64,000 bases of DNA. Origin: Arthrobacter sp. zg-Y769 (GTDB taxonomy: Bacteria > Actinomycetota > Actinomycetes > Actinomycetales > Micrococcaceae). Below are positions 25,031-33,373 of the stretch, piece after piece. Below the pieces are notes generated by a model. That model was not told the DNA's origin and did not search any database. It saw only the letters and a program-made list of their open reading frames with translations. A program made the position numbers and the translations under genes. The stretch spans positions 248,001 through 312,000 of the forward strand of contig NZ_JAJJOE010000004.1 of the NCBI RefSeq assembly GCF_020907405.1, read 5' to 3'. How positions within the stretch are numbered: the stretch's first letter is position 1; each line of letters starts with the position of its first letter.

Positions 25031-25684
25031 ATGACCGACATTGCTGCACTTGAACGCCGGATTTCCCGAACCGAGGCCTACATCGAGATCTCGAACATCA
25101 TGGGAAGGATTGAATTCCTCCACTCCGCGTACGCGAACGAGCCGATTGTGCCCTACTTCAGCACACGGCCCGACACCGTGATCGAGCTCCCCTTCGGCCG
25201 CTACACCGGTTCCGACGCCGCGCAGCGCTGCTTCGTCGGCGCTCTCGATGAGGGCCTGCCGCCCCGCGACCTCAGCGGTGAGTACGTCGAGCACCTCTTG
25301 TCCACGCCCGTCATTGAGGTTGCCGATGACCTCGAAACGGCGAAGGCAGCGTGGATCACGCCGGGCGCCGAGGCGCACCACCTCGGTTGGGTTGAGGGCA
25401 ATCCCCTCCACGGGTTCTGGTACTGGGGTCGCTACCATCTGGTCTTCCGCAAGGAGGACGGCGCCTGGAAGATCTGGAAGTACCGGAACTCCCTCACGTT
25501 CGTGGCCGACTACTACAAGAGCTTCACGGACGGCAGCCTCCCCCGTCCCCCCGCCCCGATCGGCAACGGCGGACCGGACAGCGCTCCGCGATTCCAGGTC
25601 GAGTACACCCCGTCGTGGGATCCCAAGGAACTCGTGCACGCGCCCGAGCCCTATGCCACGTTCGTCGACGAGGACGAGTTCTAG
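25031..25684 (+). CDS. NTF2/SnoaL-fold protein, copy 1
   Basis: A protein of 217 residues with blocks such as GRIEFLHSAY, PFGRYTGSDAAQ, GAEAHHLGWVEGNPL and FWYWGRYHLVF, also found in its paralogue at 32.7-33.3 kb. The fold resembles SnoaL-like or ring-hydroxylating dioxygenase small-subunit proteins of the NTF2 superfamily, whose cone-shaped cavity binds small hydrophobic molecules. The His pair in AEAHHLGW is conserved between the paralogues and may be functional. It is co-transcribed with the monooxygenase and followed by a strong terminator. Whether it is an enzyme or an accessory subunit is unknown. Confidence 0.7.
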   Translation: MTDIAALERRISRTEAYIEISNIMGRIEFLHSAYANEPIVPYFSTRPDTVIELPFGRYTGSDAAQRCFVGALDEGLPPRDLSGEYVEHLLSTPVIEVADDLETAKAAWITPGAEAHHLGWVEGNPLHGFWYWGRYHLVFRKEDGAWKIWKYRNSLTFVADYYKSFTDGSLPRPPAPIGNGGPDSAPRFQVEYTPSWDPKELVHAPEPYATFVDEDEF

Positions 25685-25701
25685 CCACGCAGGAACACCA
25701 A

Positions 25702-25736
25702 AAAGCGGCCGGGTGAACAATTCACCCGGCCGCTTT
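25702..25736. terminator. bidirectional intrinsic terminator
   Basis: AAAGCGGCCGGGTGAA pairs perfectly with TTCACCCGGCCGCTTT around a 3-base loop, between convergent NTF2 and thiolase genes. Confidence 0.9.
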
Positions 25737-25748
25737 CCGTTCTGCCGA

Positions 25749-26969
25749 TCAGCTGAGGCGTTCCAGCACGATTGCCATTCCCTGCCCGCCGCCCACGCAC
25801 AGCGTGGCCATGCCAAGCGTCTTGTCCTCAGTCGACAGGCCGTTGATCAGCGTACCGATGAGGCGGGTACCGGTCGCACCGAACGGATGCCCGATGGCGA
25901 TCGCCCCGCCGTGCGTGTTGAGCTGACGGTCCACGTCGATCCCGAGCTCCCTCGCAGAAGCAACGACCTGGACGGCGAATGCCTCATTGATCTCGATCAG
26001 GTCGAGGTCAGCGATGGTCAGGCCGGCCCGACGAAGCGCCCGCCGCGACGATTCCACTGGTCCGAGCCCCATGATCTCCGGCGACAGACCCGAGACAGCG
26101 GTAGAGACGATGCGTGCCAGTGGCTGCAGACCGTGCGCCTTCGCATACCGCCCGGAGACGACCACTGCGGCGGATGCACCGTCATTGAGCGGGCAGGCAT
26201 TGCCGGCCGTGACCGTTCCGACGGGCGAGAACACGGGCTTAAGCTCGGCCAGGGCCTCCGCCGTGGTTCCCGGACGGAGCGAGTCATCCTGATCGAAGAT
26301 CGACCCGTCCGACCGCACCACGGGAACGATCTCCCGCGCCAGGTAGCCGCTGGCCTGCGCTTCCCCCGCCAGACGCTGCGAGCGTGCAGCAAATGCGTCC
26401 TGCTCCGCGCGGCTGACGCCGGTCAGCCGCGCCACATACTCGGCCGTGTGACCCATTTGGATATAGGCGTCCGGCATCCCGCCGTCGGCGCGTGGGTCAT
26501 GCCACGGCGCCCCCGACAGCATCGCCTGTGCCGTGCGTTCTGCAGCTGCGTCGAACGCGGCATTGCCCGCCCCGGCCGGCGGGGCCGCGTGGGATGTCGA
26601 CTCGGTGCCTCCAACAAGGAACGCATCCCCTTCGCCGGCCTTAATGGCGTGGAAGGCCATCCGGGTGGTTTGGATCGAGGACGCGCAGAAGCGGTTCACG
26701 GTTGTGCCCGGCAGCGTGTCGTAGTTGAGCAGCGTTGCCACGACGCGGGCCATGTTGAACCCCTGTTCACCGTCGGGGGCCGCCGTGCCGAGCATCAGGT
26801 CGTCGACGTCGTCGATTGACAACCCAGGTACACGGTCGATGACGCCGGCGAAGACCTGGCGCGCGAGTTCATCGCCGCGCACATCGGCCAGACCGCCCTT
26901 GCGGGCACGGCCGATGGCGGTACGGGCGATGGAGACGATGACGGCGTCGTCGTCGGTAAGAGTGGTCAT
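25749..26969 (-). CDS. thiolase (acetyl-CoA acyltransferase)
   Basis: A thiolase of 406 residues with the nucleophile in NRFCASS (C95), NEAFA (328-332), GHPFGATG (H361) and the second catalytic cysteine in CVGGGQG (C391). It cleaves 3-ketoacyl-CoA with CoA, or acetoacetyl-CoA to two acetyl-CoA. It is the last gene of the minus-strand island operon. With acetoacetyl-CoA synthetase two genes upstream, splitting acetoacetyl-CoA is the likely job. It overlaps the hydroxylase gene by 4 bases. Confidence 0.9.
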   Translation of the reverse strand: MTTLTDDDAVIVSIARTAIGRARKGGLADVRGDELARQVFAGVIDRVPGLSIDDVDDLMLGTAAPDGEQGFNMARVVATLLNYDTLPGTTVNRFCASSIQTTRMAFHAIKAGEGDAFLVGGTESTSHAAPPAGAGNAAFDAAAERTAQAMLSGAPWHDPRADGGMPDAYIQMGHTAEYVARLTGVSRAEQDAFAARSQRLAGEAQASGYLAREIVPVVRSDGSIFDQDDSLRPGTTAEALAELKPVFSPVGTVTAGNACPLNDGASAAVVVSGRYAKAHGLQPLARIVSTAVSGLSPEIMGLGPVESSRRALRRAGLTIADLDLIEINEAFAVQVVASARELGIDVDRQLNTHGGAIAIGHPFGATGTRLIGTLINGLSTEDKTLGMATLCVGGGQGMAIVLERLS

Positions 26970-28543
26970 GCGGACTCCCGTAGCTGGGCCGATTCAAGGG
27001 CGGACATGAGGTGGATGGCGTCGTCGACGGTCTTTGCAGAGGCGAACCCGTGGAAGTCGGGACGGTAGACGACGGCCACGGCCGTATCGAAGACCTCACC
27101 GTATCGGCCGTCGACGTCACTGCCGCTGTGCCGGTTACGGGCCGCGGTATCGGGGGGCATGACCTCGATGACCTTGCACGGGAATCCGGCGGGTTTGGCC
27201 GCGCGGATACGCTCCGCTTCGTCCTCGCCCACCACGCGCCCGTCGACGAAGGCCACGAACTCACCCCAGGTAATTTGGTCTGCGGCTGTCTCGCTGCCGT
27301 CGAGGCCGCGCAACCGTCCCTGCACGCCGATTCGGCCGGCCACCGGATCGGCCCCGGGCGCACCGCCGGGGAAGAAGCCCGGCCCGAGGATCTCCGGCGG
27401 CATGGGGGGAAGTGCATTCCAGGGGAACGGCCCGGTACTGAGGAAGTGGGCGTCCCGCGCCTCGACCTTGGCGGGGTCGGTCTCGCAGATCATCCGCCCG
27501 AGTTCGAGTGACATCATCAGCGCATGCTGCACGTGTGCACCCCGCTCGCTCCCATAGGTGTCGAGCAGGCTGAGCGGCGCGAGCCCGCTGAGCACGTGGT
27601 CAATCTTCCACACGAGGTTCGCGACATCGCGGACCCCCGACACCATGCCCCGCCCGAAGAAAGGCGGCATCTGGTGCGCGGCGTCGCCGGCGACGAACAC
27701 GCGCCCGCGGCTCCATTCGGTGACGCACCGCGCGTTGAACGTGTACATCGCCAGGCGCTCGAGGTCCGCGTTCTCGGGAGTGACCTCCCAGGGAGCGACG
27801 AGTCCCCAGGCGTTCTCCGTGCTGGTGAATGCCGCAGCGTCCTCGCCGGGCATCAGCATGAATTCGAAGCGACGCCGGCCAGGACCGCCGGAGACGACAG
27901 ATGTCGGACGCAGGGGGTCGCAGATCTGGCCGTTCTCGGGCGTCCATTCACGCTCGGCCATCTGGAGATCCATCACCAGCCAGTCCGAACTGAAGTCCAG
28001 ATCCGTCATCGCCAGACCGGCGAGTTCCCGCACGGCCGAGTTGGCGCCGTCGCATCCCACGAGGAACTTGGCCCGGACCGTGGCCCCGCCGGCAGGTCCG
28101 TCGATGACCGCCGACACCCCCTCGGCATCCTGGTCAAACCCGGTAAGAGCGGTTCCCCAGCGAATCTCGAGCCCTTCGGCCACCTCCTGGTGCCGCCGCA
28201 GCGCGGCTTCGAGGTCGGGCTGGGCGAACATCGTGGACTCCGGCCAGCCCTGCGGCCCGTCGAGGGGCGCCGGGAAGGTCAGCAGGAGCTTCCGATCGGC
28301 AGTCAGCCAGTCGTAGCTCAGGGCAGGCTCGCTGAACCTGGCCTGCTCCTCCGCATCCAGGCCTACTCCGGCCAGGAAGCGGTTGACGTCCGGGTCGTAG
28401 TGGACCGCCCGCGGCAGAGAATACGGTTCACGGTGCTGCTCAACGGCCAGCACCCGGTACCCGCGCTGTGCAAGGTAGAGGGAGGTCAGTTGCCCCACCA
28501 CACCCTGTCCCACAACAAGCACATCGACATCGTTGTCGCTCAT
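26966..28543 (-). CDS. FAD-dependent aromatic monooxygenase (MhpA/PheA-like)
   Basis: A class A flavoprotein hydroxylase of 525 residues. GxGxxG motif GQGVVG (12-17), CDGANSAVR (the DG motif, about residue 170), and GDAAHQMPPFFGRGMVSGVRD (the GD motif, near 300) are all present. The PPFFGRG form is typical of 3-(3-hydroxyphenyl)propionate hydroxylase (MhpA) relatives, which hydroxylate phenols ortho to an OH using NAD(P)H and oxygen. Its overlap with neighbouring genes and the presence of an extradiol dioxygenase in the same operon suggest it makes the catechol-type ring-cleavage substrate. The exact aromatic is not known. Confidence 0.85.
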   Translation of the reverse strand: MSDNDVDVLVVGQGVVGQLTSLYLAQRGYRVLAVEQHREPYSLPRAVHYDPDVNRFLAGVGLDAEEQARFSEPALSYDWLTADRKLLLTFPAPLDGPQGWPESTMFAQPDLEAALRRHQEVAEGLEIRWGTALTGFDQDAEGVSAVIDGPAGGATVRAKFLVGCDGANSAVRELAGLAMTDLDFSSDWLVMDLQMAEREWTPENGQICDPLRPTSVVSGGPGRRRFEFMLMPGEDAAAFTSTENAWGLVAPWEVTPENADLERLAMYTFNARCVTEWSRGRVFVAGDAAHQMPPFFGRGMVSGVRDVANLVWKIDHVLSGLAPLSLLDTYGSERGAHVQHALMMSLELGRMICETDPAKVEARDAHFLSTGPFPWNALPPMPPEILGPGFFPGGAPGADPVAGRIGVQGRLRGLDGSETAADQITWGEFVAFVDGRVVGEDEAERIRAAKPAGFPCKVIEVMPPDTAARNRHSGSDVDGRYGEVFDTAVAVVYRPDFHGFASAKTVDDAIHLMSALESAQLRESA

Positions 28544-30495
28544 TTTGCTTCGATTCCGTTCTGTTCGTTGAACACTCGGGCACGCTGGACGAACCAGTCG
28601 ACCGTGCCTGGGTTCTGCAGCGATCCGCGGTTGACCGCCTTGGCCTGGTCATACCCCAGGAACACCTTCTTCAAGGGCACCTCGATCCGCTTGCCGGAGT
28701 ACGTGACGGGGATGCCCGGCGCTGCCTCGATCGCATCGGGAACATGCCGTGCCGTGGCCCGGGAGCGGATCGCGGTCCGGATCCGTGCCACCAGGTCGTC
28801 GCTGAGGTCGACGCCGTCGGCCAGTTCGACGAACAGCGGCATCCAGTACCGCCCGCCCGGCATTTCGATCCCCAGAACGACGCCGTTACGCACCTCGTCC
28901 AGAGTCTGCAGCGCGGCGTAGATCTCGGCGCTTCCGAGCCGCACGCCGTCGCGGTTGAGCGTCGCGTCGGATCTTCCGTGCACCACCACACCCCCGCGCG
29001 GGGTGCGGCTGATCCAGTCGCCGTGCGTCCAGACGGAGGGATCTGCCTCGAAGTACGCCGCGTGGTACTTGGCGCCATCCTCATCGCCCCAGAAGCGGAC
29101 CGGCATCGACGGCATCGGCCCGGTCAGCACGAGCTCGCCCACTTCGTCGTCCGCCGCCTCGCGGCCGCCCTCGGCGCGGACCTGGACGGGAGTTCCCAGC
29201 GTCGGCCCCTGCAGTTCGCCGAGGTGCACGCGCTGCCAGGGGTTGCCCCCGATGAAACCGCTGCAGATATCGGTGCCGCCGGAATCGCTTGAGAGGTGGA
29301 CATCGGCCTTGACCGCCGCGTGGACCCAGCGCCAGGTCGAGGGGGCGAGAACCGATCCCGTCGACATGATCGTGTCCAGGCACGAGAGGTCGTGACGATC
29401 CCCCGGGCGCAGCCCGGACTTCTCCACGAGGGCGAGATATGCGGCACCGGTCGCGAGCATCGTCGCCTGCGTCTGAGCAACGAGGGCGAACTGGCGGTCG
29501 GCATCCGGCCACATGGACGCACCGGGGAAAGTGACCACGGATGCCCCGACGCTGAGCGTGTTCGGAAGAGTGTTCCACACCATCCAGGAGGTGTTCGCGG
29601 CGGTGAAGTAGCGATCACCCGGACCGAGGTCGAACTGCAGCCCGATTCCCTTGGCGGATTCCAGCAGCATTCCGCCGTGTCCGTGCACGATCCCCTTCGG
29701 TATGCCGGTGGTTCCGGAGGAGAAGAGAACCCACAAGGGGTGGTCAAACGGGAGGCGCCGGTAGTCCGCGGGTGCAGGCGGCAAGGCATCGAGGCCGTCG
29801 AGGTACACGACGTCGGTCACCGTGGGCAGCGCGGAGCCGACCGAATCGACCAGTGGCCGGGAGTCGACCGCGCGGCCCTTGAACGTGTAGCCGGAGAAAC
29901 CCAACAGCACGCGGGGCTCGAGCGGTGCGAGCCTGTCGACGATGGCGGGTTTAGCGAAGTCGGGTGAGCACACCGACCAGATGGCGCCGAGGGATGCGGT
30001 CGCGAGCATCGCAGCGATCGCCTCGGGGATATTCGGAAAGATACCCGCGACGACATCGCCCTGCTCGACGCCGAGGCCGCGGAGGCGGGCGGCGAGGGCC
30101 GCGACACGATCACGGAGACCGGCCCAGGTCCACTCGATGCGCCCGTCCTCGGCCAGTCCGACGATCGCCACCTCGTCCGACCTTGTGTCCGCATGCCGCA
30201 GGACATTCTCGGCATAGTTCAGCCGCGCCTGCGGGTACCAGACCGCACCGGGCATGCGGCGCTCCGCAAGGGCAGGTCCCACCAGCCCGTCGCCTATCAG
30301 GCCTGCATGCTCACGTACGAGATCCCAGAATGCCCCGGGCTCCTCGACCGACCACCGCCAGAAGGCAGGGTAGTCGTCGAGGAGCACGCCGTGGCGTTCC
30401 AGGGCCAGCTCACGGAGGGACCACAGCTGGGTCTGCCGGATACTCTCCTCGGTCGGAGCCCAGGTGACCTCGGGCGCCGCAGACGTCTCGGTCAC
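28540..30495 (-). CDS. acetoacetyl-CoA synthetase (acetoacetate-CoA ligase)
   Basis: An AMP-forming ligase of 651 residues. The N-terminal segment with DDYPAFWRWSVEEPGAFW and YAENVLRH is the acetoacetate-CoA ligase signature. The nucleotide loop is SSGTTGIPKGIVHGHGG and the C-terminal lysine is in TYSGKRIEVPLKK. It activates acetoacetate (or a similar 3-keto acid) with ATP and CoA. Gene overlaps of 4 bases on both sides place it inside the operon after the FAH-family hydrolase, consistent with acetoacetate as a ring-cleavage product. Confidence 0.85.
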   Translation of the reverse strand: MTETSAAPEVTWAPTEESIRQTQLWSLRELALERHGVLLDDYPAFWRWSVEEPGAFWDLVREHAGLIGDGLVGPALAERRMPGAVWYPQARLNYAENVLRHADTRSDEVAIVGLAEDGRIEWTWAGLRDRVAALAARLRGLGVEQGDVVAGIFPNIPEAIAAMLATASLGAIWSVCSPDFAKPAIVDRLAPLEPRVLLGFSGYTFKGRAVDSRPLVDSVGSALPTVTDVVYLDGLDALPPAPADYRRLPFDHPLWVLFSSGTTGIPKGIVHGHGGMLLESAKGIGLQFDLGPGDRYFTAANTSWMVWNTLPNTLSVGASVVTFPGASMWPDADRQFALVAQTQATMLATGAAYLALVEKSGLRPGDRHDLSCLDTIMSTGSVLAPSTWRWVHAAVKADVHLSSDSGGTDICSGFIGGNPWQRVHLGELQGPTLGTPVQVRAEGGREAADDEVGELVLTGPMPSMPVRFWGDEDGAKYHAAYFEADPSVWTHGDWISRTPRGGVVVHGRSDATLNRDGVRLGSAEIYAALQTLDEVRNGVVLGIEMPGGRYWMPLFVELADGVDLSDDLVARIRTAIRSRATARHVPDAIEAAPGIPVTYSGKRIEVPLKKVFLGYDQAKAVNRGSLQNPGTVDWFVQRARVFNEQNGIEAK

Positions 30496-31343
30496 GGTGC
30501 CGCGGTGAACTCGTTCGTAAACGAGCCGAAGCCGTCGAGGGTGCTGGTGAGGCGATAGCCCGGCCGCATCAGGATCCCGCGCGAGAGTCCCACACCCGCG
30601 GGCGTGCCCGTGAAGATGATGTCCCCGGGCAGCAGCGTCACGATCTGCGAGAGCCGGTGGATGCTCTCGTCAATCGGGAAGAAGAGCTGATCCGTGTCAC
30701 CGTCCTGAAGGGTAATCGTCTCTTCGCCCGGGCGCTCGAGCACCGCGTGGAAGGAGATGGAGTCACGGTCCGGGAATTCGTCCGGGGTGACCACGAACGG
30801 TCCGAACGGTCCGAAATTCGGGAACGACTTGCCCATCGAGAACTGCGGTACGGGGGGACGGCGCTGCACCGTGCGTTCCGAGTAATCCTGCCCGACGGCG
30901 ATGCCGGCCACGTGCTGCCACGCATCGGCCTTCGGGATCCTGCGGCCTCCCTTACCGATAACCACGACAATCTCGGTTTCGTAATCGACGTCGTCGCTCG
31001 GCAGTTCGACCTGCGCGTTGGGGGCTGCGAGGCAGGATTGGAACTTCGTGAAGACGATCAGGTCTTCAGGTGCCGGGATGTTCGCCTCCGCGGCGTGGTC
31101 CTTGTAGTTCACGCCGATGGCGAGCACCTGCGGAGGCCTCGGGACCGGGATGCCGAGATCGGCCGGTTCGAAGGGCACAGCCGCCGGCAGGGTCGCCGCC
31201 GCAGCCCAGGCAACGAAGTCACTCCAGCGCTCGTACACATCCATCGGGTCGGGCCCGAAAGCGCCGCCGGAGGCTTTCGCTACGTCGACTGCTCCCCCCT
31301 CGGTAACGAGGGAAGCGCGGCCGTTCAGGTTGGCGATGCGCAT
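30492..31343 (-). CDS. fumarylacetoacetate hydrolase family protein
   Basis: A hydrolase or isomerase of 283 residues with GVNYKDHAAEANI, the metal-site ExE region DYETEIVVVIGKGG, and GIFTGTPAGVG-like DIIFTGTPAGVGLSRG near the C-terminus. The family cleaves C-C bonds of 3,5-diketo acids (acylpyruvates) or handles meta-cleavage products, with a divalent metal. In this operon it follows the extradiol dioxygenase by 3 bases, so it probably acts on the ring-opened product. No alpha/beta meta-cleavage hydrolase is present, which makes this the best candidate for that step. Confidence 0.88.
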   Translation of the reverse strand: MRIANLNGRASLVTEGGAVDVAKASGGAFGPDPMDVYERWSDFVAWAAAATLPAAVPFEPADLGIPVPRPPQVLAIGVNYKDHAAEANIPAPEDLIVFTKFQSCLAAPNAQVELPSDDVDYETEIVVVIGKGGRRIPKADAWQHVAGIAVGQDYSERTVQRRPPVPQFSMGKSFPNFGPFGPFVVTPDEFPDRDSISFHAVLERPGEETITLQDGDTDQLFFPIDESIHRLSQIVTLLPGDIIFTGTPAGVGLSRGILMRPGYRLTSTLDGFGSFTNEFTAAP

Positions 31344-31346
31344 TTA

Positions 31347-32039
31347 TCAGGCCTCCGCTGCGAGCGGGAAGGGAACTCCGCGCAGGAGCTCGGGGTTCGC
31401 CGCGATCTTCTCGGCCCAGCGGTCAGGGAATGACGGGTTGGGCACTTCGACGGCGGGACGGAACTCGCCGGCATACGCTCGGCGGTGGATCTCGTCGTGG
31501 TCCATCCCCGCCTCGCGTGCGGCAACCAGCTTGTCCGGGTCGAACTGCGGTCCGAGCTGGTCCTCCGCGAACTCGCGTGATGCCCACATCCACTCGCTCG
31601 ACTTGCCCCAGTCATGGAAGTTGTCCACCTGGATCTCGATGCCGTTCCCGTCCGGGTCTGTGTAGTACATGGACATCGTCATGCCGTGGTCCATGTTGAA
31701 GGCGGGAAGGATGTCCTGGTCGCGCAGGCGGACGTAGTTGTCCAGCCACGAGTCGAAGTCGGGGTACTCGAACGCCGTGTGGTGGATCCCGGCCGAGTGG
31801 GGTTTGTCCACCGGCGGGACCGTGCCGGGGATCCGGAGAAGCGCGATGCGGTGGTTCGCCTCATCGTTGACCAGCCAGGCGGCGTTCTCCGAGTAGAAGA
31901 TCGGCTGCAAGCCGCAGACTGCCTCGTAGAACTTCACCATGGGGTCGATCTCCATGGTCATGAAGGTCGCGTGGTGGAGCTTCGGGGCCCGGATAGGGCG
32001 CGGTTTCGGCGTGGTGGCGTAGACGGACTGGGACATCAT
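31347..32039 (-). CDS. VOC-family extradiol ring-cleavage dioxygenase
   Basis: A protein of 230 residues from MMSQSV, with AAAGGA just upstream. Likely Fe(II) ligands are H22 or H23 (KLHHATF), H86 or H87 (GIHHTAFEY) and E135 (GNGIEIQVD), the 2-His-1-Glu facial triad of type I extradiol dioxygenases. The VOC fold also serves isomerases, but the order of ligands and the operon favour meta cleavage of a catechol. The single VOC module of this size resembles one-domain extradiol enzymes. Confidence 0.78.
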   Translation of the reverse strand: MMSQSVYATTPKPRPIRAPKLHHATFMTMEIDPMVKFYEAVCGLQPIFYSENAAWLVNDEANHRIALLRIPGTVPPVDKPHSAGIHHTAFEYPDFDSWLDNYVRLRDQDILPAFNMDHGMTMSMYYTDPDGNGIEIQVDNFHDWGKSSEWMWASREFAEDQLGPQFDPDKLVAAREAGMDHDEIHRRAYAGEFRPAVEVPNPSFPDRWAEKIAANPELLRGVPFPLAAEA

Positions 32040-32113
32040 TGTTCCTTTACTCGGCGGCTGCGCTGCAGCCGATTCATTGCTGTAATTACGGGTCGGTTTG
32101 GTAGGGACGGCCC

Positions 32114-32614
32114 TCAGGCCGCTGGCTCCACCGGAGTGAAGTGACCGAACCGGCGGTGCTGGTAAACGAGGCCGGCAACATCGAAGCTGTCCGCAGCACC
32201 GACGAGACCCGTCACGATCGTGTGATCCCCGGCCCGCACCAGGTCCACGACCTGGCACGCTGCCCACGACGCGATGCCGGCAATACGCGGCAATCCCTGA
32301 TCCATCACCCAATTCACGCCAGCGAACCGATCGAGCCCACGCCTTGCGAAGGTCGAGGCGATCCCCGCCTGGTCGAAGGCGAGGACGTTGAGACCAAACC
32401 GCCCGGACCGCGTGATCAACTCGAGCAGGTCCGAGTCGTGTTGAAGCGACACGAGGACCATCGGCGGATCGAGCGACAACGACGCGAACGCACTGACCGT
32501 TGTCCCATGCGGGACACCGAGAGTGGTCGTCACGATGGAGACGGGCGTGGCGACGGCTCCCATAGCTGCACGGAATGCCTGCGGATCAACGGAAACTTCT
32601 GCGTGCGTATCCAC
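32114..32614 (-). CDS. flavin reductase (HpaC/HsaB-like)
   Basis: A flavin reductase of 166 residues. The segments TPVSIVTTTLGVPHGTTVSAFASLSLDPPMVLVSL and FGLNVLAFDQ are typical of the FMN-binding split-barrel reductases that feed reduced flavin to two-component monooxygenases. The GTG at 32614 is chosen because GAGGAGG lies five bases upstream; the ATG eight codons earlier contains that site within its reading frame. First gene of the operon, directly under promoter 2. It probably serves the class D monooxygenases of the island. Confidence 0.82.
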   Translation of the reverse strand: MDTHAEVSVDPQAFRAAMGAVATPVSIVTTTLGVPHGTTVSAFASLSLDPPMVLVSLQHDSDLLELITRSGRFGLNVLAFDQAGIASTFARRGLDRFAGVNWVMDQGLPRIAGIASWAACQVVDLVRAGDHTIVTGLVGAADSFDVAGLVYQHRRFGHFTPVEPAA

Positions 32615-32644
32615 CGGTACCTCCTCATTGAGATTCATAGTCGT

Positions 32645-32673
32645 ACTGTACGGTGTAGTGCAGGTAAGCGCAA
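32645..32673 (-). promoter_or_regulatory. island promoter 2 with ACTG-N7-YAGT operator
   Basis: Minus strand: TTGCGC (32673-32668), 17 bases, TACAGT (32650-32645). The palindrome, read on the plus strand, is ACTGTACGGTGTAGT (32645-32659), one mismatch from ACTG-N7-CAGT. It drives the flavin reductase to thiolase operon. Confidence 0.7.
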
Positions 32674-32678
32674 TGGGT

Positions 32679-33332
32679 TTACTGCGGCGGCCCGGGGAAC
32701 GTGTCGTACGGCTCCGGGGCGAACGGGAGCTCACGGGGGTCCCAGGCCGGTGAGTACGGCACCTGCCCGCGGGGCGGAGCATCCGGCCCGTTCTCGTCGT
32801 AGGGCGGCAGAGGCGGGATCAGCTGCGCAGCGGCATCCGTGAAGCTGGCGCTGTAGTCCGTGATGAAGGTGGCCGAGAGCCGGAAGTGCCAGAGCCGCCA
32901 GGCATCGTCTTCACGGACGAAATCCGCCGAGTAACGTCCCCAGTACCAAAGCGCCCGAAGCGGGTTGCCTTCAACCCAGCCGAGGTGATGCGCCTCGGCG
33001 CCCGGTGAGATCCATGCCGCCCGAGCGGTGCGCCCGTCCCGGGCAACTTCCACCACCGGAGTCGTGAGCAGGTGCTCAACGTACTCACCGGTCAGATCGC
33101 GCGAGGGCCCCTTCATGGGGGGCGGCGCCCACGCTCTCCGTGCGGCATCCCGCCCGGTGAACGTACCGAACGGCATCTCCACGACCAGGTCCTCTCGGTC
33201 CGCGAACAGCGGTGGAATCAGGTCGTCCCGGTAGGCCGAGTGGTAGAACGCATAGCGCCCCATGAGGTTTTCGATTTCATGAACAGCTTCGAGGCGCTCC
33301 AGTCGGCGGGTGATATCTGCGAGTTCGGACAT
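32679..33332 (-). CDS. NTF2/SnoaL-fold protein, copy 2
   Basis: A protein of 217 residues, the same length as copy 1, sharing GRYAFYHSAY, PFGTFTGRDAA, GEYVEHLLTTPV, GAEAHHLGWVEGNPL and LWYWGRYS. It follows the monooxygenase copy 2 gene by 41 bases, the same spacing as in the first pair, so the two-gene module is duplicated with opposite orientations. AAAGGG precedes the ATG. It is the last gene of the minus-strand run that begins at 38.8 kb and ends just upstream of promoter 2. Function unknown. Confidence 0.7.
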   Translation of the reverse strand: MSELADITRRLERLEAVHEIENLMGRYAFYHSAYRDDLIPPLFADREDLVVEMPFGTFTGRDAARRAWAPPPMKGPSRDLTGEYVEHLLTTPVVEVARDGRTARAAWISPGAEAHHLGWVEGNPLRALWYWGRYSADFVREDDAWRLWHFRLSATFITDYSASFTDAAAQLIPPLPPYDENGPDAPPRGQVPYSPAWDPRELPFAPEPYDTFPGPPQ

Positions 33333-33373
33333 GATGCCCTTTCGTAACGGAGGGGATGGAGGGGCGGTGTCGA

